Source: Symbiodinium natans
Taxonomy: Eukaryota; Sar; Dinophyceae; Suessiales; Symbiodiniaceae
Assembly: GCA_905221605.1 (NCBI GenBank)
Contig: CAJNDS010000557.1
Coordinates: forward strand, 1,340,579 to 1,404,578
Reading direction: 5' to 3'
Length of the DNA stretch: 64,000 nucleotides
Shown here: piece after piece, positions 30,001 to 35,270 of the stretch
Layout of the letters: the number at the start of each line of letters is the position of its first letter
Position numbering within the stretch: the stretch's first letter is position 1
Position numbers and translations under genes: made by a program
Notes under the pieces: generated by a model
What the model was told of the DNA's origin: nothing
Databases searched by the model: none
What the model saw: only the letters and a program-made list of their open reading frames with translations

Positions 30001-30029
30001 ACAGGCCCGACTGCTGGAGGCGCCATTTT
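14859..30029 (+). CDS. Voltage-gated K+ channel, 13 exons (gene span)
   Basis: Splicing the listed exons gives 288 codons in one continuous phase from an ATG through S6, plus a post-S6 exon. Landmarks in order: Kv-type DDPRSS before S1; S1 LLFLIIAS; ETLPEFRD after S1; S2 VIFTIELVLRL; S3 GFNLVDIVAVLP; an arginine-bearing S4 (LRLLRIMWFIRILR); S5 LLILAVVGFL and SASLLYLVE; selectivity filter TLTTVGYGD; S6 AFIAVCAVIIIALAG; then FNFCELLPQR where Kv channels have their post-S6 FNYFYHR. The protein would form a tetrameric, voltage-opened K+ pore in a membrane. No T1 domain is seen in the short N-terminus (about 50 residues before S1). A 7.8-kb retrotransposon sits in the S5-to-pore intron. Introns use seven GC, four GT and one GA donor. 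Further exons may follow at 31736, 32200 and 34697. Confidence 0.88.
15283..15348 (+). CDS. K+ channel exon 2 (cytoplasmic N-terminus)
   Basis: The frame AYSEVRVREKPLSKRM continues exon 1 in phase; GT donor at 15349. A GT at 15295 would give a much shorter exon. Confidence 0.55.
15388..15475. repeat. TTTAGGG tract
   Basis: About 12 units near the 5' end of K+ channel intron 2. Confidence 0.95.
15593..15671 (+). CDS. K+ channel exon 3 (S1)
   Basis: Encodes AFVDDPRSSTAGAVF then the hydrophobic S1 LLFLIIAS. Acceptor AAGCCAG, GC donor (T|GCCGCC), phase 1. Confidence 0.9.
15687..15777. repeat. TTTAGGG tract
   Basis: Twelve nearly perfect units within 20 bases of the S1 exon's donor. Confidence 0.95.
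16306..16373 (+). CDS. K+ channel exon 4 (S1-S2)
   Basis: TAVIVETLPEFRDWKFLWLE: the ETLPEFRD signature of Kv channels. Acceptor ATATCAG; GC donor. Confidence 0.9.
16821..16873 (+). CDS. K+ channel exon 5 (S2)
   Basis: VTVIFTIELVLRLCVAES, matching the Kv S2 pattern with the conserved E and R. Acceptor GCGATCAG; GC donor (TC|GCGCCC). Confidence 0.9.
17125..17193. repeat. TTAGGGC seven-mer array
   Basis: Nine nearly identical GGGCTTA units; a variant array in the intron before S3. Confidence 0.95.
17243..17325 (+). CDS. K+ channel exon 6 (S3)
   Basis: LLGFFSNGFNLVDIVAVLP is the Kv S3 segment (F-F-x-N-x-x-N-x-x-D). GC donor. Confidence 0.92.
17621..17741 (+). CDS. K+ channel exon 7 (S4)
   Basis: GYFQFFSWADTHSLHAVLT then LRLLRIMWFIRILRP: arginines spaced about every third residue as in a voltage sensor. 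GC donor (CG|GCTTTC). Confidence 0.85.
18033..18072. repeat. T16-G24 homopolymer junction at a 3' splice site
   Basis: A T run passes straight into a G run that ends at the CAG acceptor of exon 8. Confidence 0.9.
18076..18124 (+). CDS. K+ channel exon 8 (S4-S5 linker)
   Basis: LFKCARHFPFLSFSIA; the GT donor at 18125 keeps phase with exon 9. Confidence 0.75.
18436..18498 (+). CDS. K+ channel exon 9 (S5)
   Basis: VLYQVLTSSALLILAVVGFL, a hydrophobic S5. GC donor at 18499 (or three bases later). Confidence 0.82.
19201..19302. mobile_element. Family-2 inverted-repeat element, diverged copy
   Basis: Left end TTGGGATTTTCC and right end GGGGGACGCCCCAA, with central ACTAACAGTCCT and AGGACTGTTAG arms. 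No clean flanking duplication. Confidence 0.55.
19483..19525 (+). CDS. K+ channel exon 10 (end of S5)
   Basis: VVSASLLYLVESDR corresponds to the S-S-x-x-Y-x-x-E end of Kv S5. GT donor (GTGAGG) at 19526. The next exon is 9.2 kb away, past the retrotransposon. Confidence 0.85.
19552..19590. repeat. TTTAGGG tract
   Basis: Five to six units at the 5' end of the intron that carries the retrotransposon. Confidence 0.9.
19868..19979 (+). repeat. 5' LTR
   Basis: 112 bp, TG...CA ends, with a TATATATG motif at about 19919-19926. The single difference from the 3' LTR is A (19971) versus C (27681). Confidence 0.95.
19979..21223 (+). CDS. Retrotransposon ORF1, extra 5' protein of unknown function
   Basis: 414 aa from an ATG that uses the last base of the LTR to a TGA; gag starts 140 nt later in another frame. 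It is very basic at the N-terminus (about residues 1-45), with P/T/E-rich repeats at about 80-130, an R-S-R-S run near 155-165, a KSKGKQKGKG stretch near 250, an aromatic/basic block to about 350 and an acidic C-terminus. A CSSC motif occurs near 360. I recognise no domain. Copia elements usually have no separate ORF before gag; it could be a nucleic-acid-binding accessory protein, a split part of gag, or a captured gene. Confidence 0.7.
   Translation: MVAWSHSEKGHTRKVTGKGGKGRSTKPRKKGVRSAEALERRKGRKVWAADKGLPGSRRLDQTPAEPEGPPPWKRQCVPGTPPEAFDVNYVKPPQTPPEGRTIEGTSPGTPEEAFKDQGLEQPKTPSIVLTPEEEPSSDSSLLSVVPRDRAEPKARSRSRSRSSCSSAPREGEESVPSAPSVPVRREARVAAILAAGAAEARAKAKARAAGTAIYRRRNRGLVIVPEPAVQPEAAVPTIAALEAAPKAEPKSKGKQKGKGRGLGVWTAAEEDRRVREGWTHKASLDTRLQHLALRQYWAGIDAGKPETRKGGAPLTPTTNYQIRRLAFGWITKVTAGSVGLSLQRALAGRAASGTAGGACSSCDERELRARRAAVAFTTRVEAKAKPNFVYRRPSGQLRSSSEEEGSEECEGEAE
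19980..19994 (+). promoter_or_regulatory. Candidate primer-binding site
   Basis: TGGTAGCGTGGAGCC begins exactly at the LTR edge. TGG pairs with a tRNA 3' CCA, and TGGTAGC equals the first bases of an initiator-Met site in many eukaryotes. The tRNA was not confirmed, and the site overlaps the start of the first ORF. Confidence 0.55.
21363..23144 (+). CDS. Gag-protease polyprotein of the copia element
   Basis: 593 aa from ATG. An N-terminal glutamine-rich coiled-coil-like region (residues 1-50) is followed by a Gag capsid-like region with F-E-A-W-R-x-L-x-x-R-F-D near 185. A lysine/glycine-rich linker leads to a CCHC zinc knuckle, CHNCGKPGHKAADC, at residues 362-375. The aspartic protease follows with the catalytic motif FNYDTGA, D445. 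Gag packages element RNA and the protease matures the particle. It stops at TAA; integrase continues in the -1 frame, and the two frames overlap openly for at least 170 nt, so programmed frameshifting or a single-base loss must connect them. No perfect X-XXY-YYZ slippery site was found. Confidence 0.92.
   Translation: MDATQVQQLQQTIAAMQAEITALRAQQQQAEQGQAGVAALAQSVAELAQTMRVREKGPDSTRILFDTKALGRPERFNNVEDEFRRWSRSVVNMLASVFGRKFEEVLEWAQEQEDEVKDTDVDLQFGNSPAPASPGGTVTAAADTVEDIPEKGDQVWRLLQHLCTGESEGIVVNSGGGFEAWRRLHRRFDPLSAGRKRNLLRAILSPVRVKGWEHVRQAIDQLDDLIRRYEARKNDAGVREKLSDDLKSTALELLVPTDLEQHLILNKARLNTYEDMKGEIQQLVEVKTKGTVEQPGKIPASSSQGPAPMEVDALTQAISSLMKGKGKGKDPKGKGKGKGGKDGSNGKAQAKNGSVQKFQGNCHNCGKPGHKAADCWSKLKLGNTDSKNKGKPKDKGKSKGKGKHAGSLEEGEAEEPAQEDELGAVELCAVETASQGGRWMKFNYDTGAARTAIPQDWESKGSPAEGPELTFKTASGELITSKGACKISGRDENGRMKGITGSLAPVHKPLVSAYKCAKQGYVGVIQEDEGHLIPRASPLGQKIEKLVKHASAEEKKGTIPLYQEGGVYNFYLEANAVEAAKAATSGFSGQLKA
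23177..24289 (+). CDS. Integrase of the copia element
   Basis: A 370-codon open stretch with no ATG at its head: the frame opens with TTG and continues open upstream into the gag frame overlap, so it is expressed by frameshift or its start is lost. The zinc-binding H46-H51-C58-C61 (HEVLGH, WCRHC) is followed by the D,D,E catalytic triad: D90 (ACDYC), D150 (KSDGE) and E188 (NGLAE), D-E spacing 37. Integrase joins the cDNA ends to the target; the 5-bp duplication fits this enzyme class. It ends at TGA in a 91-nt overlap with the next open frame, again -1. Confidence 0.92.
   Translation: MCAGEVAGPEAPAQSPEGEEEGEVEVAAPKQVRSPIEPTAAEIAEHEVLGHVQYREWCRHCVAARGIGQQHRSREQRERQNDGLPTVACDYCFMGQDDGKVKPILVIKDSKTQAIAATFVEAKGTDPYAIKFWQGFVKHLGYKKFIAKSDGEPAIKAMKAKAIDGLKGIEAISQETPEGDHQANGLAEVAVREVKRQVRVMKSSLEEKLGITLSDEDPVLAWLPRHGADLLTRYRKGEDGRTPEQRRSGKAWRRPALELGERLFYREAVAAESNKNDLHMKMLEGRYIGHHGGTGALLVITPNGVKRAQGVRRLPPEQRWDAQGWTSLRGYPWDVAHRAGRSHRLNGEGPLPVQARHQCWRRQSKGDCTF
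24250..27453 (+). CDS. Methyltransferase-like segment + reverse transcriptase + RNase H
   Basis: A 1067-codon open frame, first in-frame GTG at 24250 and open from 24199, reached by a -1 step from integrase. Residues 1-60 carry a Cys/His patch (CPGCTC). Residues about 255-485 resemble a C5 cytosine methyltransferase: motif I-like MEIYSPKRFTEHAPRLG (267-283), motif IV GGPPCEAFS with the catalytic-type C332, motif VI-like FLHEHP (379-384; E382), and motif X-like RGAAVYPPKLVNAVLKGL near 470. The copia reverse transcriptase has D645 (SWDISRAHFYG) and VHGDD (725-729, replacing YVDD). RNase H shows DADHAGD (909-915), STGESEYYAL (947-956), DSNAAKG (984) and DILTKS (1032). The enzyme makes element cDNA; methyltransferase activity is inferred from motifs only. 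Confidence 0.92.
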   Translation: MLAPPVQRRLYILKADVERLGPTPGCPGCTCVLLGESTQVNHTEACRARMMELLAQDERGKARIEAHELRQRRRPEPPEREEELRVADAVGEPEASGVPEAGGRKKKRGTSSPGSPGTLPVGKQTPQKRGAESRPTELEKETAKPMSADERARRAYYDLDEPPPAQSEPSAASGIKRTAEEPPESLDPRATSSGDVEELVSQPVVQQQAEEQPPQSMQALSSLKRETALLVQGMVRNKYRAEQVDVTEQEVMDIASLCTAMGAVDVMEIYSPKRFTEHAPRLGLLPGYAVDLCETKPNSEEHWDLSREEDRKELEELIDAEEPRLLTGGPPCEAFSRLQALNQKRVSPEVRKKRREQGEQHLHLSIKMYRKQMEKGRYFLHEHPWSADSWYDEEVKALAEDERVYVVKGPMCKWEMKANDVAGNKGYVRKETGWMTNSPVLAEILQGECSNKQGGLWHRHVRLIGGIARGAAVYPPKLVNAVLKGLKEQMVEDGSLSAVDAYAAGPVPEEPSMPAGNWYQYWDDVNGGYLDSEGVLKARQLEMEYIHKQGVWKRVPLDQCIQETGKQPIPLKWVDTNKGDHTNPNLRSRLVVKDIKARKGPEDQLDPAMLFSAMPPLEAVRILTSMLMSKQRSKHGRPLRLGSWDISRAHFYGTPKRNIYVKLPEEEGAGEGECGLLLKSMYGTQDAPAIWQDHYTQTLIQAGWKRGRSNGAVFYHPVLDARVLVHGDDFLCLGDEAAQEALDKTLREAYELKRTGEVGIGVAGSNQITFLNRVIRLEQHSGRPCAVIEADSRHAELLIEELGLNNGKGVETADVKKSVDQQLLEAKAAALPPEMVKQYRSLVMRAAYLAQDRADIGHAVKTLSRKMVMPTDADWGNLKRLARYLKQYPYAKLVYEQQREPTKLRIQVDADHAGDAVTRRSTTGMIAFYGQHPIKHSSNVQSTIALSTGESEYYALVKAGSTGLGIQSLLEDWSCELEVVLETDSNAAKGQGSRIGLGKARHVQTRYLWLQERVAADHLRIHKVLGEKNCSDILTKSVGGPTLRKHLKTLGVQLSSEKSRGHKELLL
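27570..27577 (+). promoter_or_regulatory. Polypurine tract
   Basis: AGAAGGGG directly abuts the 3' LTR, the expected plus-strand priming site. Confidence 0.75.
27578..27689 (+). repeat. 3' LTR
   Basis: 112 bp, 111 identical to the 5' LTR; followed by the TTAGG duplication and TTTAGGG sequence. Confidence 0.95.
27870..28000. repeat. CCCTAAA tract with poly-C
   Basis: Degenerate CCCTAAA units ending in a short C run, downstream of the retrotransposon. Confidence 0.85.
28470..28695. repeat. CCCTAAA tract
   Basis: About 30 units with variants, ending ten bases before the pore exon. Confidence 0.95.
28705..28791 (+). CDS. K+ channel exon 11 (pore loop, selectivity filter)
   Basis: Contains TLTTVGYGDVIPLTRTG, the K+ selectivity filter. 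Phase matches exon 10 with the acceptor ATGAG at 28703-28704, and a GA donor at 28792 joins TRTG to exon 12 exactly as in Kv proteins. Confidence 0.93.
28805..28915. repeat. TTTAGGG tract
   Basis: About 15 units starting within 15 bases of the pore exon's donor. Confidence 0.95.
29017..29115. mobile_element. Family-2 inverted-repeat element with 8-bp duplication
   Basis: TTGGGATGTTCC and its complement GGAACATCCCAA at the ends; inner arms ACAGTCCTTAAT and ATTAAGGACTGTT. Perfect 8-bp duplication GCTTCGGG at 29009-29016 and 29116-29123. Nearly a full hairpin, with no coding capacity. The 8-bp duplication suggests mobilisation by a hAT-type transposase. Confidence 0.85.
29415..29473 (+). CDS. 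K+ channel exon 12 (S6)
   Basis: RTLAAFIAVCAVIIIALAG, a Kv S6 segment. Acceptor GAGAG; GT donor (GTGCCC). Confidence 0.92.
29786..29910. repeat. Imperfect 50-bp direct repeat
   Basis: Two copies of a segment of the form AATCCCCTTAA-AGGCC-TTA-TAGGGTTGA-TTAGGGGATTTTAAG, beginning about 29786 and 29861. Confidence 0.65.
29937..30029 (+). CDS. K+ channel exon 13 (post-S6)
   Basis: ALLYFNFCELLPQRSAK follows S6 in phase and aligns with the post-S6 FNYFYHR region. GC donor at about 30030. Confidence 0.7.
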
Positions 30030-31113
30030 TTTTGTCTTGTGTGTTTTTATTGTTATTATTATTATTATGTTCTTTTATTTTTTTTTTTGGGGGGGGGGGT
30101 GTGGCGGGCGAGGGAGGGAGTAGGGTGTTTAGGGATTGATTAGGCATCATGACCGTCAGGGCCTCAAGCCTTTAGGACCTGAAGGCCTGAAGCTCTCCTG
30201 CCTTGTTAAGGACCCCCCACCCCCTCGCCGGGCCTATGCATTATAAAGACGCAACAAATTTATTACAGTGAGTCGGGCTGGCCCGTGGACTACCTATCAC
30301 GAAATTTGTTTGGCCTCGTTTTCGCAATGGAAGTCAATAAGGCCTTTTTGCAACATTAGGGACTTTCGGGATTTTAGGGGGTTTCGGGCTTTTAGATTCA
30401 GGCGGGGTGCGGGTGGTGTTTGAGGTTTCATGGCTTAAGGTTGGGCCTTTGGAAAGGGTTTGGAGTTTAGGGGCGTGACTTTCGGGTTTTGGAGGTTAAG
30501 AGTGTTGGGTGGCTCCCTAAATGAGAAGGAATCCACTTTAAGTTAGGGTTCAGGGTTTAGGGTTGGCCGGGGGGGGGGGGGGTTAAAGGTCTGAAGTTCA
30601 AGAATTTTGGATTTCAGGGTGTGCTGTGCTGGGCGGCTTGTGTTCCGAATGCCCCAGTGATCCGAAAACAGAGGCCCTGCTGAACCTCTCAGGGAGGCTA
30701 CATGGTCCCTCAATATGGTTCCTTACTTAACGTGTTCTGAAGTATGTGCACTTGGCGTTTATGGGGTATTATGCTTAAGGGGTATTTCAGGGTTCCCCAA
30801 TTAAGGCCCCAAAATTCAGGGACCATTAAGACAGCGCCAACCACATGTGAGGCCTCCACCCGAGGATCCCTTCAGAGCCTGAAGACCAAAACCACAAGTC
30901 AAGGGACTAACCCTTTTTTAAGGGACCTTGGGGGTTTATTTGGGGTTTATCTAGGGGCTGCTTAGGTGTATAGGGACTATATAAGGTATATTACTAAGGG
31001 TTATATAGGGGAATAGGAGTAAGGGTCCCTTCTAGAGCTCCCTCCCCCTTGAACAAGCAACAAGCCAGGAGAAAGCCACTGAGGTGAAGGAGGCCCCTGA
31101 CCTCTGGCATAGG
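30030..31113. other. Intron or intergenic stretch without recognised coding
   Basis: Holds ATT repeats with a T9-G10 junction (30050-30100), degenerate TTTAGGG text and a short G run (30571-30582). No exon recognised. Confidence 0.5.
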
Positions 31114-31256
31114 TTGGGATGTTCCCCCCCCTTTATACTAACAACCCTTGATAGAGATTATGGTTTAGGGTTTAGGGTTTAGGGTTTAGGGTGATTGTAG
31201 TACCCCCTACGATAATCCCCGATTAAGGACTGCTGGTAGAAGGGGGAACATCCCAA
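31114..31256. mobile_element. Family-2 element with telomere-like insert
   Basis: TTGGGATGTTCC...GGAACATCCCAA ends with a perfect 8-bp duplication GGCATAGG (31106-31113 and 31257-31264). About four TTTAGGG units (31163-31190) interrupt the left arm. Confidence 0.85.
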
Positions 31257-31382
31257 GGCATAGGCGTTGAGGGTGTGGGTTTTGTGGAGCGTTGGGGTGT
31301 TGAGCGTTAACGGTTGGCTGAGGGTCTAGGGACGAGGAGTTGAGGGTGTCGGCTTTATCGGGTTTTAGGGTTAGGGATGGGT

Positions 31383-31515
31383 TTCGGGTTTAGGGTTTAG
31401 GGTTTAGGGTTTAGGGTTTAGGGTTTAGAGTTTAGGGTTTAGGGTTTAGGGTTTAGGGTTTAGGGTTTAGGGTTAGGGTTTAGGGGTCAGGGTTTAGGGT
31501 TTCGGGTTTAGGGTT
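31383..31515. repeat. TTTAGGG tract
   Basis: About 18 units with minor variants. Confidence 0.95.
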
Positions 31516-31735
31516 AGATATTACACCTATCAATCCTACCCTGATGTGTCGGGCTTTAGGGCATTTCAGGGTCCGATGGGGTATGAATGGGGATGTAGGA
31601 AATAAATGCCGTTCTGAATGTGTAGGATGTTGGCTAGGATCCATGTTACAATAGCCCCTAAACCTTAAACCCTGATAATCATATAGGGTTTAGGGTCTAG
31701 GGTTTAGGGTTAAGGGTTTCCCTAAACGCGCAAAG

Positions 31736-31829
31736 GCTTGGGACCAGCTGATCTACAAGCTGAGCGTGGCCGCCCACTCGCACTCTGCAGGCCAAGTGTC
31801 GCGCCCTGCCTTGCGCATGCTCGAGGACG
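31736..31829 (+). CDS. Possible K+ channel C-terminal exon
   Basis: AWDQLIYKLSVAAHSHSAGQ and on to LRMLEDG. Acceptor GCAAAG; GT donor at 31830. Phase agrees with exon 13, but the sequence has no recognised family. Confidence 0.45.
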
Positions 31830-31924
31830 GTTAGGGGGTTTGGGTTTTAAGGTCTTAGGGCTTAGGGTTAAGGGTCCCCAAACCCTCAACCCTATTAAAC
31901 CCTACATGAGCCCATGCGCCTTCA

Positions 31925-32190
31925 CCCACCCTAAACCCTAAACCCTAAACCCTAAACCCTAAACCCTAAACCCTAAACCCTAAACCCTAAACCCTAAACC
32001 CTAAACCCTAAACCCCAAACCCTAAACCCTAAACCCTAAACCCTAAACCCCTAAAACCCTAAAACCCTAAAACCCTAAAACCCTAAACCCTAAACCCTAA
32101 ACCCTAAACCCTAAACCTTAAACCCTAAACCCAAACCCTGAACCCTAATCCCTAAACCCTAACCTTAAACCCTAACCCCTGAACCCCCTG
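31925..32190. repeat. CCCTAAA tract
   Basis: About 35 units, including a CCCTAAAA stretch, running up to the next exon candidate. Confidence 0.95.
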
Positions 32191-32199
32191 GCAGGACAG

Positions 32200-32270
32200 G
32201 GGCCGAAGCTTATGCGCCGAGCTACAAGGCTCCCTCCACGTGGTGCTCCGTGCATGACCCCCGCGAGGAG
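32200..32270 (+). CDS. Possible K+ channel C-terminal exon
   Basis: GAEAYAPSYKAPSTWCSVHD in phase with the 31736 exon; followed immediately by TTTAGGG. No domain recognised. Confidence 0.4.
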
Positions 32271-32734
32271 AGGGTTTTAGGGTTTAGGGTTTAGGGCTTC
32301 TCGCCGCGCCGCGGCAGTAGATGTCATGCGGAGATGGCGCCCCAACACACCCAGGGGGTGTGAGGGGGCGGCATATGTCGCGGCGGCGTATATTGAAGTT
32401 GGAGCCACCACAACCAGAAAGGTTGGGTTGTTTTATTTTTCCCACCCCCTGCTTACGCAGGCATCCACCCAACTTTTCTCCTTTTAGGGTTTCGGGCTAA
32501 CGCCCTAAATTCCCACTTCCCACCCCCATCCTTTGAACGGTTGGGTAGGACACTTCCACCCTCATCCTTTGAACGGGTCAAGGTCTTACCTCGGTGGGGG
32601 GAGGGGGGAGAGGGGGGGAGGGGGCTGACCTGCCTTGCGGCCCCTCTGGTCCCTCAACACGCTCCGTCAGGGGCCCGGCACCAGGGGGCTCCGGAGGGGG
32701 GCGGTAGGGGGGGCCCGGACGACCTGCAGAAGCC

Positions 32735-32907
32735 ATTTTTGGAACAGGTCGCCAGGTCTAGGGTTTCTTATAATACTTGAGAATCGGAGAAGGGGGGCGG
32801 GGTACCCCAGGCGGGGTACTATTTTTGGAACAGGTCGCCAGGTTTAGGGTTTCTTAATAATACTTGAGAATCGGAGAAGGGGGGCGGGGTACCCCAGGCG
32901 GGGTACT
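32735..32907. repeat. 86-bp tandem duplication
   Basis: Two units (32735-32820, 32821-32907), each starting ATTTTTGGAACAGGTCGCCA and ending GGCGGGGTACT; one substitution and one short indel between them. Confidence 0.9.
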
Positions 32908-33191
32908 GCACCGGCACTGGAGGTGCAGCTCACGCTCAACACAACTCTTTAGGCTTGCACAGGAAGTCCAAGCGATGGTGTTAATCGCTGTCGGGTGATT
33001 TCTGGGTCCAGGCACCCTAGAGAAGGGTGGGTACGGCCTAAGCAGGCCTGGGTGGGAATTTAGGGTTTGGCTAGGGTTCGCGGGCTTCTGGGCGTTCTTA
33101 AGGGATTTTTTTTTCTTTGGGGGGGGGGGGGGTTGCAAACAGGGGGGGGGCTTCAGGGGAAGCCAAGCCCTAGAAGAACTAAACCCTAATG

Positions 33192-33319
33192 TTGCATGGT
33201 CCCCCTTCTACTAATCGTCCTTAATAGGGATTGCAGAAACCCTAAACCCTAAACCCTAAACCCTAAACCCTAAATCATCTCTACTAAGGACTGTTAGTAC
33301 AAGGGGGAGAACGTCCCAA
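33192..33319. mobile_element. Family-2 element, diverged, with telomere-like insert
   Basis: Ends TTGCATGGTCCCCC and GGGGGAGAACGTCCCAA with the CTACTAAT / AAGGACTGTTAGTA arms; CCCTAAA units (33237-33275) sit in the middle. No clean duplication. Confidence 0.6.
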
Positions 33320-33722
33320 CCCTTGTCCCAAGAGAAGCCCTGCGAAGCCCTTGCCTTGAACGCTGTAGGCCCCAAGCCGCCCCTTCAGGGTTTTGGAGTT
33401 CTAGGGTTTTAGGGCTTAAGGGTTTAGGGTTAAAGGGATTTAGGGGTTTAAGGTTTTAGGGTTTTAGGGTTTTAGGGTGCCCCAAGCCCTGCAGATTTCA
33501 GATTCCTAAAGAGTGAAACGCGACCCTCTGAGCTCGATAGCCAGCCTGGCCATCAGTTTTTCAAACTCTTCAAACTCCCCAAAACCCTAAACCCTAAACC
33601 CTACACCCTAAACCCTAAACCCTAAACCCTAAACCCTATTCAAACTCCAAGCATTCGAACTTCAGATCGTTGCTGGCGTTTGCATCCTCGAACGCTTCAA
33701 GCTCCTCAGACCCTAGAGATTC

Positions 33723-33726
<4 letters not shown>

Positions 33727-33760
<34 letters not shown>
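33727..33760. repeat. (CT)n microsatellite
   Basis: Seventeen uninterrupted CT units. Confidence 0.95.
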
Positions 33761-33761
<1 letters not shown>

Positions 33762-34019
33762 CTGACGTTGCAAATTGCTGAAAGTGGACCAAAAAGTACT
33801 CCTGACACCTCTCAGATCCCTCCCCCTGAAACCCTAAACCCTACCCTAAACCTTAAACCCTAAACCCTAAACCCTAAACCCTCAACCCTAAACCCTAAAC
33901 CCTCCTGAAGCTGCAACTTTGGCATGGGCCCTCTTTCCCCAAGAAGTGTGGCGGCCTCCATGCCCGAAGATACTGTCGGGGTCGGAATCATTACGAATAA
34001 TCTTCCCTTACGATGCCCC

Positions 34020-34125
34020 TGTATAAATATACGATAATGACGCTCCTAAACCCTAAACCCTAAACCCTAAACCCTAAACCCTAAACCCTAAACCCTAAAC
34101 CCTAAACCCTAAACCCTAAACCCTA
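34020..34125. repeat. CCCTAAA tract
   Basis: Eleven perfect units between AT-rich unique flanks. Confidence 0.95.
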
Positions 34126-34614
34126 TTCTAATTATGAAGACCCCTATATACTAGGCCCCGTTCAAGTCGGAGCAAGGCTGGCCTGCCAAGATCCTCAGAA
34201 TGAAACCATCAAGGTCTTATGGCTTCAGGGGATTATAGGTGACCCAAGGATCCTTGGGGGTTGTGAAGAGTTCGAGATGAAAGGCTGGCTTGTTGCGGAG
34301 GGTTAAGGGTTTAGGGTTTAAGGTTTAAGGTTTCCGAAGCCTCGCACGCCTCCAGCTTTCAATCCTGAAGGAGCCCCCCCGCCAATGCTGCGGGAAAGGA
34401 CTCCGCGCTCCTTCGCGGGAGAGCCGATGATGGAGTTTGGGGTTTAGGGTTTAGGGTTTAGGGTGTAGGGTTCATAGGGTGTAGGTTAAGAACCGCCCCA
34501 GCCCTAAACCCTAAACCCGGGTAAGAGGTCTGACACCCTTAGGCCTAGACAGCCCATCCTCAAAGAGCCCTCGGAGCCCTAAGCCCGAATTTGTCATGCC
34601 CAGGAGCCTGCAGC

Positions 34615-34692
34615 CCTAAACCCTAAACCCTAAACCCTAAACCCTAAACCCTAAACCCTAAACCCTAAACCCTAAACCCTAAACCCTAAACC
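34615..34692. repeat. CCCTAAA tract
   Basis: Eleven units running into the CCCCAG acceptor of a possible terminal exon. Confidence 0.95.
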
Positions 34693-34696
34693 CCAG

Positions 34697-34743
34697 CGTG
34701 GCAGTCCGATCCCGCGAAAGATTGCAAAAAGCTGCGCGAGTGA
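34697..34743 (+). CDS. Possible terminal exon
   Basis: After CCCCAG the frame gives WQSDPAKDCKKLRE and a TGA. Only a single TTTAGGG unit follows within 50 bases and no tract, which would suit a gene end. It may close the K+ channel gene. Confidence 0.35.
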
Positions 34744-35206
34744 GAAGCCTCCCCCAAGTGACCCCACAAAATTTTTCGGGTTTAGGGTAAATATTCCCAC
34801 CTCTTGGTACGGTATCCCTTTGGATGAGGTTTTGGGGAACCCTATGAGGAGATGTTGAGCTGAATTTCGAAAAAAAAGGGGTTCGGAGGTCTTTCGCTGT
34901 TCCTTGGCCTAGGATGGTTGCAGCAGATGCTCTCTGCCTAGTGTGGGCTTGGGCTCAGGGTAGCCAAGCAATGCTTCTTTAGACCTCCAAAAGCCTCTCC
35001 AATACCTTTTTCCGGGCCTTCACCCTGGGCTCTACATCCTAAATGCCCTTTACTCCCTAAATCCTCACTCCCCAAAACCCTAAGCCTTAAAACCCTCTCT
35101 ACGTCTTCTTCACCCGAATCTTCAGGGACTTCCAGCTAGCTAACCCTAAACTTCCTAAACCCTCAACCCTCAACCCTCAACCCTAAACCCTAAGGAACAG
35201 CCGCAG
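34744..35206. other. Intergenic stretch
   Basis: Unique sequence with few telomere-like units until CCCTCAA/CCCTAAA repeats just before 35200. No gene recognised. Confidence 0.4.
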
Positions 35207-35270
35207 GTTCTGGACCGTAGCGCTCAGCTGGTTCCATGATCTGCGCCGACACGGCGCCCTGGAGCAAACT
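35207..35270 (+). CDS. PPR exon (helix B)
   Basis: FWTVALSWFHDLRRHGALEQ after acceptor AGCCGCAG. CCCTAAA upstream. Confidence 0.55.
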